A stretch of 64,000 bases of DNA from Mycobacterium sp. Root135 (GTDB taxonomy: Bacteria > Actinomycetota > Actinomycetes > Mycobacteriales > Mycobacteriaceae). The DNA lies in the NCBI RefSeq assembly GCF_001426545.1, contig NZ_LMEZ01000008.1, positions 376,905 to 440,904 of the forward strand, read 5' to 3'. The position numbers were made by a program, and so were the translations under genes. Numbering within the stretch: position 1 is the stretch's first letter; the number at the start of each line of letters is the position of its first letter. Positions 15,177 through 24,000 of the stretch are shown piece by piece. Under the pieces are notes generated by a model. It ran no database searches, was not told the origin of the DNA, and saw nothing but the letters and a program-made list of their open reading frames with translations.

Positions 15177-15884
15177 ACGCTCCGTGGGGTGCGCCATCAG
15201 GCGCCGGGCCACGTCGCTCATGTGCTCGCCGTTGACGCGGGCGTACTGCCGCAGCAGCACGAACGCCGTCTCCACGGAGACCCCGAGGCGTTCACGTAGG
15301 AACCCCTTGGCCTGCTCCACCAGCACCCGGCTCTTCAGCGCGTGGTGCAGATGAGGCAGCACCGTCGCCGGGCTGGGGGAGCGTTCCTGCAGGATCGCGA
15401 CGCAGGCGACGTGGGTGAGGGTTTGACCGACGAGCTGGTCGGCGTCGTTCAGCTCGCCGACCTGAGTTCCGAACAGGCCCATGGCGCCCAACACGGTGCC
15501 GCCCGCGCGCATCGGCAGGGCGTGCACCGAGGCGAAGCCGGCCTGGGTGGCGGCCTCGGCGAAGCGGGGCCAGCGGTGCGCGTCACCGCGCAGGTCAGCC
15601 ACCGACAGCGGTTGACCCGTCGTGAAGCAGTCCAGGCAGGGTCCTTGTTCGGCCTGCAGCTGGAACAGCTCGAGATCCCGGGTCTTCTCCGACGTCGCCG
15701 CCATGAGATGTAGTTCGCCGCCGGGGTCGGCGAGGAGCAGACCGGCCGCGTGCACGTCGAGAACCTGGGTGCAGCTCTCGGTCAGTTGAGTCAGGAGCTC
15801 CACGACGTCGTAGTCGTCGAGCAGTGTGTCGACCAGGGTGACCACCGCCGCCAAGACCTGTGTCTCCCGCGGGAGTTCCGTCAT
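15138..15884 (-). CDS. GAF-ANTAR domain RNA-binding regulator (second of two)
   Basis: A 248-residue soluble protein with a GAF sensor domain at about residues 20-165 (AEQGPCLDCFTTGQPLSVADL is the typical core) and an ANTAR domain at about 180-240 (LKSRVLVEQAKGFLRERLGV). ANTAR domains bind paired RNA stem-loops and act as antiterminators. The start at MTELPRE is preferred over upstream in-frame Met codons because the extra sequence looks like shadow. It follows a second GAF-ANTAR gene by 46 nt on the same strand, so both are probably co-expressed. A very stable hairpin overlaps its 3' end. Confidence 0.85.
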   Translation of the reverse strand: MTELPRETQVLAAVVTLVDTLLDDYDVVELLTQLTESCTQVLDVHAAGLLLADPGGELHLMAATSEKTRDLELFQLQAEQGPCLDCFTTGQPLSVADLRGDAHRWPRFAEAATQAGFASVHALPMRAGGTVLGAMGLFGTQVGELNDADQLVGQTLTHVACVAILQERSPSPATVLPHLHHALKSRVLVEQAKGFLRERLGVSVETAFVLLRQYARVNGEHMSDVARRLMAHPTERGPILDAMRQLHV

Positions 15885-15930
15885 GGGCGAGTACCCCCGT
15901 CGACCTTCGTCCGGTGTGTCGTCGGCCGCA

Positions 15931-16638
15931 TCAGTCGGCGTCCAGCCGGAGGCGGCGCTCGATGATGTCGCGAGCCACCTCGGTGGCGCTGCGCCCGGTG
16001 GCGTAGGCGTGCGCCCGGAGCCGGATGAGTGCCTGGGACGGGGTGACGTCGAGCTGTGCGACGAGCATCCCGGTGGCCTGGCTGACCTCTGCCCGCGCGA
16101 ACTGGGAAAGCTCAGCCCACGCGTCGCTCGCCGGGTCGCTGATCGCCGCCACCGAGTCGTCGGAGAGCAAATCCATGAACGGCACGGTCGCAATCTGCGC
16201 CGCGATGAGAGCCCCCGCAGACGTCTCGGCAGGCCATCTGCCGGGCAGGGTGCGGAACAGGTCGAGGGCGCCGACGTACTCACCGGCCACCACCACCGGA
16301 GCGGCGTAGACGCTGCGGATGGTGTGGGTCAACAGAGCGGGCCGAAAGGCCGGCCATCGCAACTCGTCGGGATGGGTCAGGTCGGCGGATGCCACGGGCC
16401 CTCGCGATTCGACGGCGTCGAGACACGGTCCCTCACCGTAGGTGAACTGCAACTCGTCGTACTTGCGCGCCGCGGGGCTGGAGACGCCGACCGTGCCCAT
16501 GTTGATGCCGTCGTACACCGCCGAGATGGCCGCCGCCTCGACGTCGAACAGCATCACGCACGCCACGCAGAGTTGGTCGGCGGCCGCGAGTCCACGTCGG
16601 TCGCCCACCGCGGCGATCAGCTGATCGTGGAGTGCCAC
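15931..16638 (-). CDS. GAF-ANTAR domain RNA-binding regulator (first of two)
   Basis: A 235-residue protein with an N-terminal GAF domain (about residues 10-160; TYGEGPCLDAVESRGPVASADL is the core region) and a C-terminal ANTAR domain (about 165-230; ARAEVSQATGMLVAQLDV, then the helical ATGRSATEVARDIIERRL). The GTG start gives a full GAF domain; GGGAA lies upstream. The pair of GAF-ANTAR genes in tandem, with the hemerythrin and zinc ribbon genes just upstream on the same strand, suggests a redox- or stress-responsive neighbourhood. The RNA targets cannot be read from the sequence. Confidence 0.85.
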   Translation of the reverse strand: MALHDQLIAAVGDRRGLAAADQLCVACVMLFDVEAAAISAVYDGINMGTVGVSSPAARKYDELQFTYGEGPCLDAVESRGPVASADLTHPDELRWPAFRPALLTHTIRSVYAAPVVVAGEYVGALDLFRTLPGRWPAETSAGALIAAQIATVPFMDLLSDDSVAAISDPASDAWAELSQFARAEVSQATGMLVAQLDVTPSQALIRLRAHAYATGRSATEVARDIIERRLRLDAD

Positions 16639-16729
16639 GTCAGTTCCCGCCAGGAAGCCAGCTCATGGCACCAGCATGCGCCATCGGGCCCGGGTCGACA
16701 CCATACGGGGTTGAAGTCGACGTCACGGG

Positions 16730-17299
16730 TCACTGTCCCTTCAGGCTTCCGATCCCCAGCGAGGAGTCCTTCGGCGGACTCGCGTCCTCGACGGAGTCGA
16801 CGTAGGCCTGCGGATCGCGGTCGGAGACGTCGAGGCCGCGAGTGGTCGGATGGCTGGTCATGAAGGCGTGGTACTGGCGGCCGAGCGCCTCGCGAAGCTG
16901 TGCGGGGGCGTGCTTGCGGAAGTCGGAGAGACCCTCGCGCTCCTCCTCGCCCATGTGTTCGTCGTTGGCCTTCCGCGCCCGGCCCACCGCGGCCCACCAC
17001 TCGTCCGAGCCGATCTGCACGTCGTTCGCGTCCCGGACACTGTCGCGAATGTCGTTGTGGTCACCGATCGCGTCGAGGGTCTCCTCTTCGGGATCGTCCT
17101 CCCCGCGCTTGAGCAGTTGCGGATAGAAGATGGACTCCTCGGCGTACGCGTGGACGTCGAGTTTGTCGCCGAGCGGACGCCACACGCGCTCGAGGTCCTC
17201 GGGTCGCGGGGTCTTTCTCGCCTGCAGATAGTCGAGCTTGGCGAACTGTTCGCGGAACCATTCGTGGTCGGCGAGAATCAGCCTGGTGATGTCGGCCAT
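16730..17299 (-). CDS. Hemerythrin HHE domain protein
   Basis: A 189-residue hemerythrin-like protein expected to bind a diiron centre and react with oxygen, nitric oxide or peroxide. Candidate iron ligands are visible in order: LADHEWF (His12), DVHAYAEESIFYP (His and Glu), IGDHNDIRD, and NDEHMGEEEREGL. The C-terminal 40 residues are polar and probably disordered. Length fits mycobacterial HHE proteins, some of which modulate peroxide or NO stress. The gene starts 24 nt after a small zinc ribbon gene and is probably translated from the same mRNA. Confidence 0.88.
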   Translation of the reverse strand: MADITRLILADHEWFREQFAKLDYLQARKTPRPEDLERVWRPLGDKLDVHAYAEESIFYPQLLKRGEDDPEEETLDAIGDHNDIRDSVRDANDVQIGSDEWWAAVGRARKANDEHMGEEEREGLSDFRKHAPAQLREALGRQYHAFMTSHPTTRGLDVSDRDPQAYVDSVEDASPPKDSSLGIGSLKGQ

Positions 17300-17323
17300 G
17301 GGAGCTCCCAGAGAGGCAGCGGG

Positions 17324-17491
17324 TCAGGCCGCGGGGACCGCGGGTGACGTGCAGTCCTCTACGTATTCGTAACCGCAGGGGCGGCAGGACACTTCGTAAC
17401 GAAGGAAACCGCCGTCGCCCTCCTGGAACGAGTAGTCGGCTTGGACCATGCACCGCGGGCACCGTGCGATGCCTCGTTCGACCACGCTCAT
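17324..17491 (-). CDS. Small zinc ribbon protein (55 residues)
   Basis: A short gene encoding MSVVERGIARCPRCMVQ at its start and ending SPAVPAA. Two CxxC knuckles, CPRC at residues 11-14 and CRPC at 36-39, are about 22 residues apart, as in a zinc ribbon; a further Cys lies at 47. AAAGG is found upstream of the ATG at a workable distance. It lies 24 nt before the hemerythrin gene on the same strand. Such ribbons often support protein-protein or nucleic-acid contacts; no specific role is assigned. The reading frame, ribosome binding site and paired cysteines support it as a real gene. Confidence 0.7.
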   Translation of the reverse strand: MSVVERGIARCPRCMVQADYSFQEGDGGFLRYEVSCRPCGYEYVEDCTSPAVPAA

Positions 17492-17541
17492 CGGCCGGGC
17501 CTTTCGTCCTGGGCAGCCCCACGGCTACCTGCGGAGACGGA

Positions 17542-17547
17542 ATACCC
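17542..17547 (-). promoter_or_regulatory. SigF-like -10 element for the zinc ribbon-hemerythrin pair
   Basis: On the minus strand GGGTAT occurs about 51 nt before the zinc ribbon ATG. It matches the mycobacterial SigF -10, but the region 15-17 nt upstream (TGATT) is only a partial -35. Weak call, kept because hemerythrins are often stress-induced. Confidence 0.25.
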
Positions 17548-17565
17548 AGCGAGGCCGACCGTCAA

Positions 17566-18924
17566 TCACTGGTGTGGCGACGCCTCGACCGCGCGTGGTG
17601 ACACCGGACCGCAGGCCGACCAGGTGTAGGGCTGCTCCGGGGTGGTCGCGCTTCCCAGCATGAACGTGCGGTCGGTGCGCCGGGCGCGCGCGATCGTCGC
17701 CAGCCAGGTGGCCACGGTGCTCACACGGTTCTGCACCCCGGTGAGGAAGGCGATGTGGATGAATCCCCAACCGAGCCAACCCAATACGCCGGTAAGCTTC
17801 ACGGGGCCGGCCTGCAGCAGGGCGTGGCCACGGCTGATGTAGGCCGCCGAACCCAGGTCACGATATCGATAGGGCTTGCGGGGCTGGCCCTTTCGGTCGC
17901 GGCGCAGGCAGGCCGCGACGTGCAGGCCGCCCTGCATGGCGTTCTCGGCCACGCCCGGCAGGTGGTCCCGTCCGACCAGGTCACCGATGACGAAGACCTC
18001 GGGGTGCCCCGGCACTGTCAGGTCGGGTTCGACGGCGATCCGGCCCGCGTGATCCGACGTCGCACCGAGCACCTCGGCCACGAGCTTGGCGAAGGGCACG
18101 GCTTCCACCCCGGCCGTCCACAGCACCGTCCGCGCGGCGTAATCCTCGCTGGGGCCGCCGGCCTTGGGGGTGACGGTGATGCCCTCGCGGCGGACGTCGG
18201 TGACGTGCACGCCCATGTGCATCTCGACGCCGAGGTCCTCCAGGATCGTGGCGGCCTTGGCTGCCAGGCCGGGCGCGAAGCTACCGAGTACGCACGAACC
18301 GCCGTCGAAGAGCAGGACGCGGGCGTCCTGGGGCTCGATGCTGTGGAATTCGTTGGCCAGCGCGCGGGTCGCCATCTCGCGGATCTGGCCGGCCAGTTCC
18401 ACCCCGGTGGGCCCACCGCCGGCGATGGCGAAGGTCAACCACCCGTCGCGTTCGGGGCCGGGGGCGAGCGTCTCTGCGATTTCGAAGGCGGCGAACAGCC
18501 GGCGGCGGATCGTCAGCGCGTCGTCGAGGGTCTTCATCCCCGGCGCCCACTTCGCGAAGTCGTCGCGCCCGAAGTAGGACTGTCGCATCCCGGCGGCGAC
18601 CACCAGCACGTCGTAGTCGAGTTCGAAGGTGCTCTCGTCGGGGCGCCGCGCGGTGACGCGGCGGGCGTCGGCGTCCAGGTCGACGGCCTCGCCGAGGAGC
18701 GTGGTCACGTTGCGGTGGTCGGCCAGCTCCTCGCGCAGCGATCGGCTGATCTGGCCGATGCTGAGCGTTCCGGTCGCGCATTGGTAGAGCAGCGGTTGGA
18801 AGACGTGGCAGGCGGCCCTGTCCAGGAGCGTGACGTCGACGTCGTCGCCGCCGAGGCGGCGGGCACAGAACAGCCCGCCGAATCCACCACCGATGATCAG
18901 CACGCGCGTCCGACCGTTGCTCAT
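17566..18924 (-). CDS. Type II NADH dehydrogenase (NDH-2-like flavoprotein)
   Basis: A 452-residue FAD-dependent oxidoreductase related to non-proton-pumping NADH:quinone oxidoreductase at the inner face of the membrane. The N-terminal FAD motif is IIGGGFGGLFCARRLGG; the second dinucleotide fold is IAGGGPTGVELAGQI at about 165-180; the late FAD contact is EVFVIGDLVGRDHLPGVAENAMQ, broken here into its parts VFVIGDL and AENAMQGG. A hydrophobic C-terminal segment (LGWLGWGFIHIAFLTG) fits membrane docking. It resembles the secondary mycobacterial enzymes (for example Rv1812c) as much as Ndh itself, so no symbol is given. It lies 33 nt after a TetR gene that probably controls it. Confidence 0.82.
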   Translation of the reverse strand: MSNGRTRVLIIGGGFGGLFCARRLGGDDVDVTLLDRAACHVFQPLLYQCATGTLSIGQISRSLREELADHRNVTTLLGEAVDLDADARRVTARRPDESTFELDYDVLVVAAGMRQSYFGRDDFAKWAPGMKTLDDALTIRRRLFAAFEIAETLAPGPERDGWLTFAIAGGGPTGVELAGQIREMATRALANEFHSIEPQDARVLLFDGGSCVLGSFAPGLAAKAATILEDLGVEMHMGVHVTDVRREGITVTPKAGGPSEDYAARTVLWTAGVEAVPFAKLVAEVLGATSDHAGRIAVEPDLTVPGHPEVFVIGDLVGRDHLPGVAENAMQGGLHVAACLRRDRKGQPRKPYRYRDLGSAAYISRGHALLQAGPVKLTGVLGWLGWGFIHIAFLTGVQNRVSTVATWLATIARARRTDRTFMLGSATTPEQPYTWSACGPVSPRAVEASPHQ

Positions 18925-18957
18925 CGCTCGACAGTACGCAGCGCGGAACCCGTCGCC

Positions 18958-19656
18958 CTACGGCGCCGAGGCGGCCAGGCCCTTGAGCATCAGGTCGAGA
19001 ACCAATTCGAACGAGGGCTGCACCATGTACTCACCGAGGTGCGGCGCCGCGGCCTGGGTGAGGGGATGTTCGTCGTCTGGCAACCGGGTCGACAGCGTCT
19101 GCCAAGAGGCTCTGTCGGCGTCCTGAATCTCCTCGGGCAGGGTGACGATGGCGCTCTGCAACATCGCCTGACCGAGCACCACGTCGGCGATGGCGCCGAA
19201 CCACTTCGCCGCGGACTCGTCGCCGAACCCGCCATCGCGCAACAGCCCAAGGGTGAGCTCGACGGCTCGCAGCTCGTTGGGCAGACCGGTCGCCCGGCTC
19301 GCGACCGCCAACCCCGCCCTTGGAAAGTCCTGCGCGTAGACCGTGAACAGGACTCGCCCGAGCGCGGCCAATGACTCCAGCCAGTCGGCCCCCGGTGTCC
19401 AGCGGTCGAGGCCAAGACCGATCATCCGGTCGGCCACCGCCCGCACGACGTCGTCGACGCCGGTGAAGTGCCGGTACAGGGCCGACGCGTCGGCGCCGAC
19501 GGCCGCCGCGAGCGTCCGCGCGCTCAGAACTGACGCGCCCCGGTTCTCGATCAGGTTGACCGCGGCGTCGACGTAGGCCTCGCGCGACAGCTCGGTGCCG
19601 GTCCTGGTGCGACGGCGTCGCCGCCCCGCCACGTGCTGCCTTCCCGACTCGGCCAC
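18958..19656 (-). CDS. TetR family regulator
   Basis: A 232-residue TetR-type repressor with an unusually basic N-terminal arm (GRRRRRTRTG), then the helix-turn-helix REAYVDAAVNLIENRG ... LAAAVGADASALYRHF at about residues 25-68. The C-terminal domain is all-helical without a recognised ligand class. The GTG start has AAGGAG 10 nt upstream. A perfect GTCAAC-N3-GTTGAC palindrome 18 nt before the start is its likely own operator. The NDH-2-like gene follows by 33 nt, so the regulator and the dehydrogenase appear to be one autoregulated operon. Confidence 0.85.
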   Translation of the reverse strand: MAESGRQHVAGRRRRRTRTGTELSREAYVDAAVNLIENRGASVLSARTLAAAVGADASALYRHFTGVDDVVRAVADRMIGLGLDRWTPGADWLESLAALGRVLFTVYAQDFPRAGLAVASRATGLPNELRAVELTLGLLRDGGFGDESAAKWFGAIADVVLGQAMLQSAIVTLPEEIQDADRASWQTLSTRLPDDEHPLTQAAAPHLGEYMVQPSFELVLDLMLKGLAASAP

Positions 19657-19673
19657 CGTTGTGCGCTCCTTAT

Positions 19674-19688
19674 GTCAACACCGTTGAC
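19674..19688. promoter_or_regulatory. Perfect palindrome, likely TetR operator
   Basis: GTCAAC at 19674-19679 and GTTGAC at 19683-19688 flank a 3-nt centre. It sits between the TetR ribosome binding site and the divergent gene at 19736. Symmetry, short centre and location are typical of TetR autoregulatory operators in mycobacteria; binding is inferred. Confidence 0.5.
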
Positions 19689-19735
19689 GCCTACGTCTCG
19701 ATGCCGGAGTCTGGGGCGCCAAGGGGGTGAGATCG

Positions 19736-20014
19736 GTGCCTGACAGACATCCGACAGTTCGTAATTTTAGGCGCGTCGCGGGGCAGGCCGGACACGTAAA
19801 TTACTTCGTAGAGGTCGAGGCCAGCGGCGATGACTCGCTCCACCTCGTCTTCGCAGGCAACATCTTCGTCGGGCCGGTGCTGATGTCCAGCAGGAACGGC
19901 GACGGCCGCTGGGATCACCAGATGATCGACCATCCTCGGCAGTTCGGTGAGTTCGTGTCGGCGGAATGGGTCGACCGGTTCTTGGACTCCTGGTACGAGG
20001 CCCTGGCTGCCTGA
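19736..20014 (+). CDS. Small conserved-looking protein of unknown function
   Basis: A 92-residue acidic protein with no signal peptide or membrane segment, containing GHVNYFVEVEASGDDSLHLV and ending in an aromatic helix, AEWVDRFLDSWYEALAA. The GTG at 19736 is preferred to one 9 nt upstream because aagggggtga, one mismatch from the full anti-Shine-Dalgarno complement, ends 5 nt before it. It diverges from the TetR gene across the GTCAAC palindrome and could be regulated with it. I do not recognise a family. Confidence 0.6.
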   Translation: MPDRHPTVRNFRRVAGQAGHVNYFVEVEASGDDSLHLVFAGNIFVGPVLMSSRNGDGRWDHQMIDHPRQFGEFVSAEWVDRFLDSWYEALAA

Positions 20015-20074
20015 CTGTTTGGCCGGCCCAACGCCAGGGAACAGCGGGGCCATGAGCGCGAACGGCACCGGCGG

Positions 20075-20446
20075 ATGTTGAGCACGGCACGCACGATGGC
20101 CGTTCCGGCCGAGTCGGCGTGGCGGGTGCTTACCGATTTGTCTCTGTGGCCGCAGTGGGGCCCCACGGTGCAAGGGGCTCAACTCGACGAGGCCGGACCG
20201 TTGCGGCTCGGTTCCCGTGGCAAGGTGTGGACGCCCGTGGGGGTGCCGCTGCCATTCGAGATCACCGAGTTCGACGAGGGCAGCGCGTGGGCCTGGAAGG
20301 TCCTCGGAGTGTCCGCGACGCGCCACGTGGTGACCGCACACTCGCAGGGGTGCCGCGTGTCGTTCGGCGTGCCGCTGTGGGCGCCGGCCTATCTGCCCGT
20401 GTGCGTGTTGGCGCTCAAGCGAATCGAGGCTCTGGCTAGGGCTTAG
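20075..20446 (+). CDS. SRPBCC (START/polyketide cyclase-like) ligand-binding protein
   Basis: A 123-residue SRPBCC-fold protein, recognised from the opening TARTMAVPAESAWRVLTDLS followed by WPQWGPTVQGAQL, and the central FEITEFDEGSAWAWKVLG. These proteins bind hydrophobic ligands in a deep cavity and have varied roles; none is indicated here. The C-terminal helix (APAYLPVCVLALKRIEALA) closes the fold. The gene follows the small unknown gene by 60 nt and overlaps the convergent Lrp gene by 11 nt at the 3' end, so the two mRNAs are complementary there. Confidence 0.7.
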   Translation: MLSTARTMAVPAESAWRVLTDLSLWPQWGPTVQGAQLDEAGPLRLGSRGKVWTPVGVPLPFEITEFDEGSAWAWKVLGVSATRHVVTAHSQGCRVSFGVPLWAPAYLPVCVLALKRIEALARA

Positions 20447-20906
20447 CGAGCGCCTCCAGCAGTGGCCTGGTGCGGTAGGCGACGACTTCGTGCATCGCCA
20501 CCGACATGGTGGTGCGCTCCACACCCGGCACCCCGAGTATCAAGCCGGCAACGCGGTAGAGGTCGTCAGCGTCCGTGGCGACCACACCGATCAACAGGTC
20601 GGCCGCCCCTGACAGGCCGGTGATCTGGGTGATCTGCGCGATGGTCTCCAGTTCGACGAGCACCTGATCCAGGCGATGCTGGTCGACCACTGCGCTGATG
20701 AACGCCTTCAACGGGTAGCCGAGATCGCGCGGGGACACGCAGCGGTCGACTGGTGCGAGGACCTTGTCCTCGTCCCACCGTGCCAGCCGGGCCGCGACGG
20801 TGTTGCGGGCCAGTCCGAGCGCGGCTGCCAACTGCACGCCGGTGGCCCGAGGCGCGTCGCACATCGCCAGGAGCATCCGCGCGTCGGTGCGATCGAGCTT
20901 CGTCAT
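20436..20906 (-). CDS. Lrp/AsnC family transcriptional regulator
   Basis: A 156-residue Lrp/AsnC protein. The N-terminal helix-turn-helix reads LDRTDARMLLAMCDAPRAT followed by LAAALGLARNTVAARLARW (about residues 4-45), and the RAM/effector-binding domain follows with GLSGAADLLIGVVATD and VPGVERTTMSV. It is divergent from the indolepyruvate ferredoxin oxidoreductase gene with 138 nt between the starts, and an inverted repeat in that gap is a likely site. Lrp-type regulators often sense the amino acid whose breakdown they control, here plausibly an aromatic or branched-chain one. Confidence 0.88.
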   Translation of the reverse strand: MTKLDRTDARMLLAMCDAPRATGVQLAAALGLARNTVAARLARWDEDKVLAPVDRCVSPRDLGYPLKAFISAVVDQHRLDQVLVELETIAQITQITGLSGAADLLIGVVATDADDLYRVAGLILGVPGVERTTMSVAMHEVVAYRTRPLLEALAKP

Positions 20907-20943
20907 GTCGCCCAGTATTCCACGTCACACTCTGCCGATAATG

Positions 20944-20967
20944 GGCAACATGCTCAACGTTGTCGCC
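20944..20967. promoter_or_regulatory. Candidate Lrp-type operator
   Basis: GGCAACA (20944-20950) is mirrored with one mismatch by TGTCGCC (20961-20967). A TGCTCA hexamer inside it repeats at 20974-20979, 23 bases later. Its position between the divergent Lrp and oxidoreductase genes supports an operator role; this is inference. Confidence 0.35.
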
Positions 20968-21044
20968 TTGGCTTGCTCAGTATGCATACCGATGGTTCCC
21001 TGGAGTCAGCAGTTCGCCCACTACAGCCAAGGTGGTGACCCTCC

Positions 21045-24000
21045 ATGACGGATCTTGAGAGCCGCGTGATCGACCGCCAGCCCTACGAATTGGGCGACCG
21101 CTACCGATCTGGTTCGGGCGCGGTGGTGCTGACCGGCGTGCAGGCCATCGCCAGGGCGCTGGTCGAGCAGCACGAGCGCGACATCCGCGCGGGCCGACGG
21201 GTGGCGACGTTCGTCTCGGGCTATCAGGGCAGTCCGCTGGGCGGCGTCGACCGGATGCTCTCGGGAATGCCCGAGGTGCTGGATGCCAACGACATCACCT
21301 TCGTTCCCGGCCTGAACGAGGAGTTGGCCGCCACCTCGGTGTGGGGCAGCCAGGCCGATCTCGCGGCGTTCGCGGCGGCGGCCGGCATCTCCCACTCCAC
21401 GCCGAAGTACGACGGCGTCGTCGGCGTGTGGTACGGCAAGGGCCCCGGCCTCGACCGCGCCACCGACGCGCTGCGGCACGCCAACATGTACGGCGTCAAT
21501 CCCCATGGGGGAGTGCTGCTTCTGGTCGGGGACGACCCGGCGTCGAAGTCCTCCACCGTGCCCGCCGTCAGCGAACGGTCCCTGGCCGCGCTCGGCATCC
21601 CGGTGCTGTTTCCGCGCAACGCCCGCGAGGTCGTCACGATGGCGATGCACGGGGTGGCGATGTCGCGAGCCTCCGGGTGCGTGGTCGCGCTCAAGATCGT
21701 GGCCGACGTTGCCGACGGCGCCTGGTCGGTGGACGGCGGGGTCGCCGACGTCGACGTCGTGGTGCCCGAAGTGCATTGGGAGGGAAGGCCTTTCGTCTAC
21801 CGGCAGCGACCGATGGCTGCGCCGGCCAGCAGCCTGGACGCCGAGGCGGATCTCTACGGTCCCCGTGCAGAGGTGGTGCGCGCGTACGGCGCAGCCAACG
21901 TCCTCGACGTCGTCGAGCTCGACCCTCCCGGCGCGACGGTCGGGATCGCCGCCACCGGAACGACGTTCGACGCGGTACGGCAGGCGTTGGCCGATCTCGG
22001 CGCCAGCGACGTGGCGCTCTACCGCGCAGGGGTTCGACTGCTGCGCATCGGCATGCCGACCCCGTTGGGGCCCGATTCCGTCACGGCCTTCGCCGATGGA
22101 TTGGACGAGATCCTCGTCGTCGAGGACAAGACGGCATTCGTCGAAACCCAGGTGCGCGAAATCCTGTACGGCACGGCGGGCGCCCCGCGCATCCTCGGCA
22201 AGAAGGACGCCGCCGGGCGGCCGCTGATCCCCGCGGGCGGCGAACTCACCGCGGGTCGCCTGCTGGCCCCGCTGCGTCGGATATTCGCCGGCCGGCTCGA
22301 ACTGAAGACGCCACCGCCTCCCGCCCTGACGCTCGACGTCCTCCCCGCCAAGCGCGCCGCCTACTTCTGCAGCGGCTGCCCACACAACCGGTCGACCGCC
22401 GTGCCCGAGGGCTCGCTGGCCGGCGGCGGGATCGGTTGCCACACGATGGTGACGATGTCGGACCGCACGGACAGCGCCGTCACCGGACTCACCCAGATGG
22501 GTGGCGAGGGCAGCCAGTGGATTGGCCAGGCTCCGTTCACCGACGTTGCGCACATCTTCCAGAACATCGGCGACGGAACCTTCTTCCACTCCGGCCAACT
22601 CGCCGTGCAGGCCGCCGTCGCGGCGGGTGTCAACATCACCTACAAGCTGCTCTTCAACGAGGTCGTCGCCATGACCGGCGCGCAGAACGCCGAGGGCGCG
22701 CTGACCGTCGCAAGGCTGACGCACAAGCTGACCGCCGAAGGCGTCAAGCAGATCATCGTCTGCGCCGACGAGCCCAAGCGACACGATCGCCGTGAGATGG
22801 CGAAGGGCACGACCGTCTGGCACCGCGACCGACTCGACGACGCCCAGAAACGGCTGCGCGAGGTCCAAGGCGTCACCGTCCTGATCTACGACCAGCACTG
22901 CGCGGCCGACGCCAGGCGGCAACGCAAGCGCGGCACGCTGCCCACCCGCACCACCCGGGTCCTCATCAACGAGGCGGTGTGCGAGGGCTGCGGCGACTGC
23001 GGGGTCAAGTCCAACTGTTTGTCGGTTCAGCCGGTCGACACCGATCTGGGGCGCAAGACGCGGATCGACCAGACGTCGTGCAACACCGACTACAGCTGCC
23101 TTGACGGCGACTGCCCGTCGTTCGTCACGGTCGAGGTGACTCCCGGTTCCGCCAAGGCGGGTTTCGCCGCGACGAAGAAGCGCGCACCCGCCGCGCCGCC
23201 ACAGCTGCCCGACATTGAGGTCGAACCGATCACCTCGACCCACAACGTCTTCTTCGCCGGCATCGGGGGAACCGGCATCGTCACGGTGAACCAGGTCCTC
23301 GCGACGGCAGCGCTGCGAGCCGGCTACGAGGTGGAGAGTCTCGACCAGATTGGGATGAGCCAGAAGGCCGGACCGGTCGTGTCGCACCTGAGGTTCGCCG
23401 CGGGCAGGCTCGAGCCGTCCAACCGGCTCACGCCGGGGGCCGCGGATTGCTTCGTCGCCTTCGACCTTCTGACCGCCGTGGACGGCAAGAACCTCGAGTA
23501 CGGCGACCCCGCTCGGACGATTTCGGTCGCGTCGACGTCCAAGACGCCGACCGGCGCCATGGTCTACGACAAGTCGGTCGCCTATCCCGAGACGCCGTAC
23601 CTCCTGAACCGGCTCGGCCAGGCGTCTCGCAGCGTGCACTCCTTCGACGCCTTGGCGGCCGCTCAGACCCTGTTCGGCAGCACGGCGGCGGCCAACTTCC
23701 TGCTGATTGGCGCCGCCTACCAAAGTGGGGCGCTGAAGATCCCTGCCGAGTGCGTCGAGGAAGCCATCCGCGTCAACGGGGTCGCGGTCGAGGCGAACGT
23801 CGCCGCCTTCCGCTGGGGTCGAGTGGCCGTTGCGGACCCGTCCCGCTTCGGCGACGCCGTCGCTCCCGCGCCGGCGCGTCAGCCCATCTCACCGCCCGCA
23901 CGCGTCCTGGCCGGAACGTCCTTCACCGGGCAACTGGGCGATCTGGTCTCGCGGCGGGCCGCCGACCTGATGGAGTTTCAAGGCGAGCGGGTGGCTCGTC

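Noticed and set aside
21021..23723. A 900-codon minus-strand open frame
   Set aside because: It is antisense to the indolepyruvate ferredoxin oxidoreductase, has no conserved motif, and has the Arg/Asp/Gly/Val-rich composition of a high-GC shadow frame.
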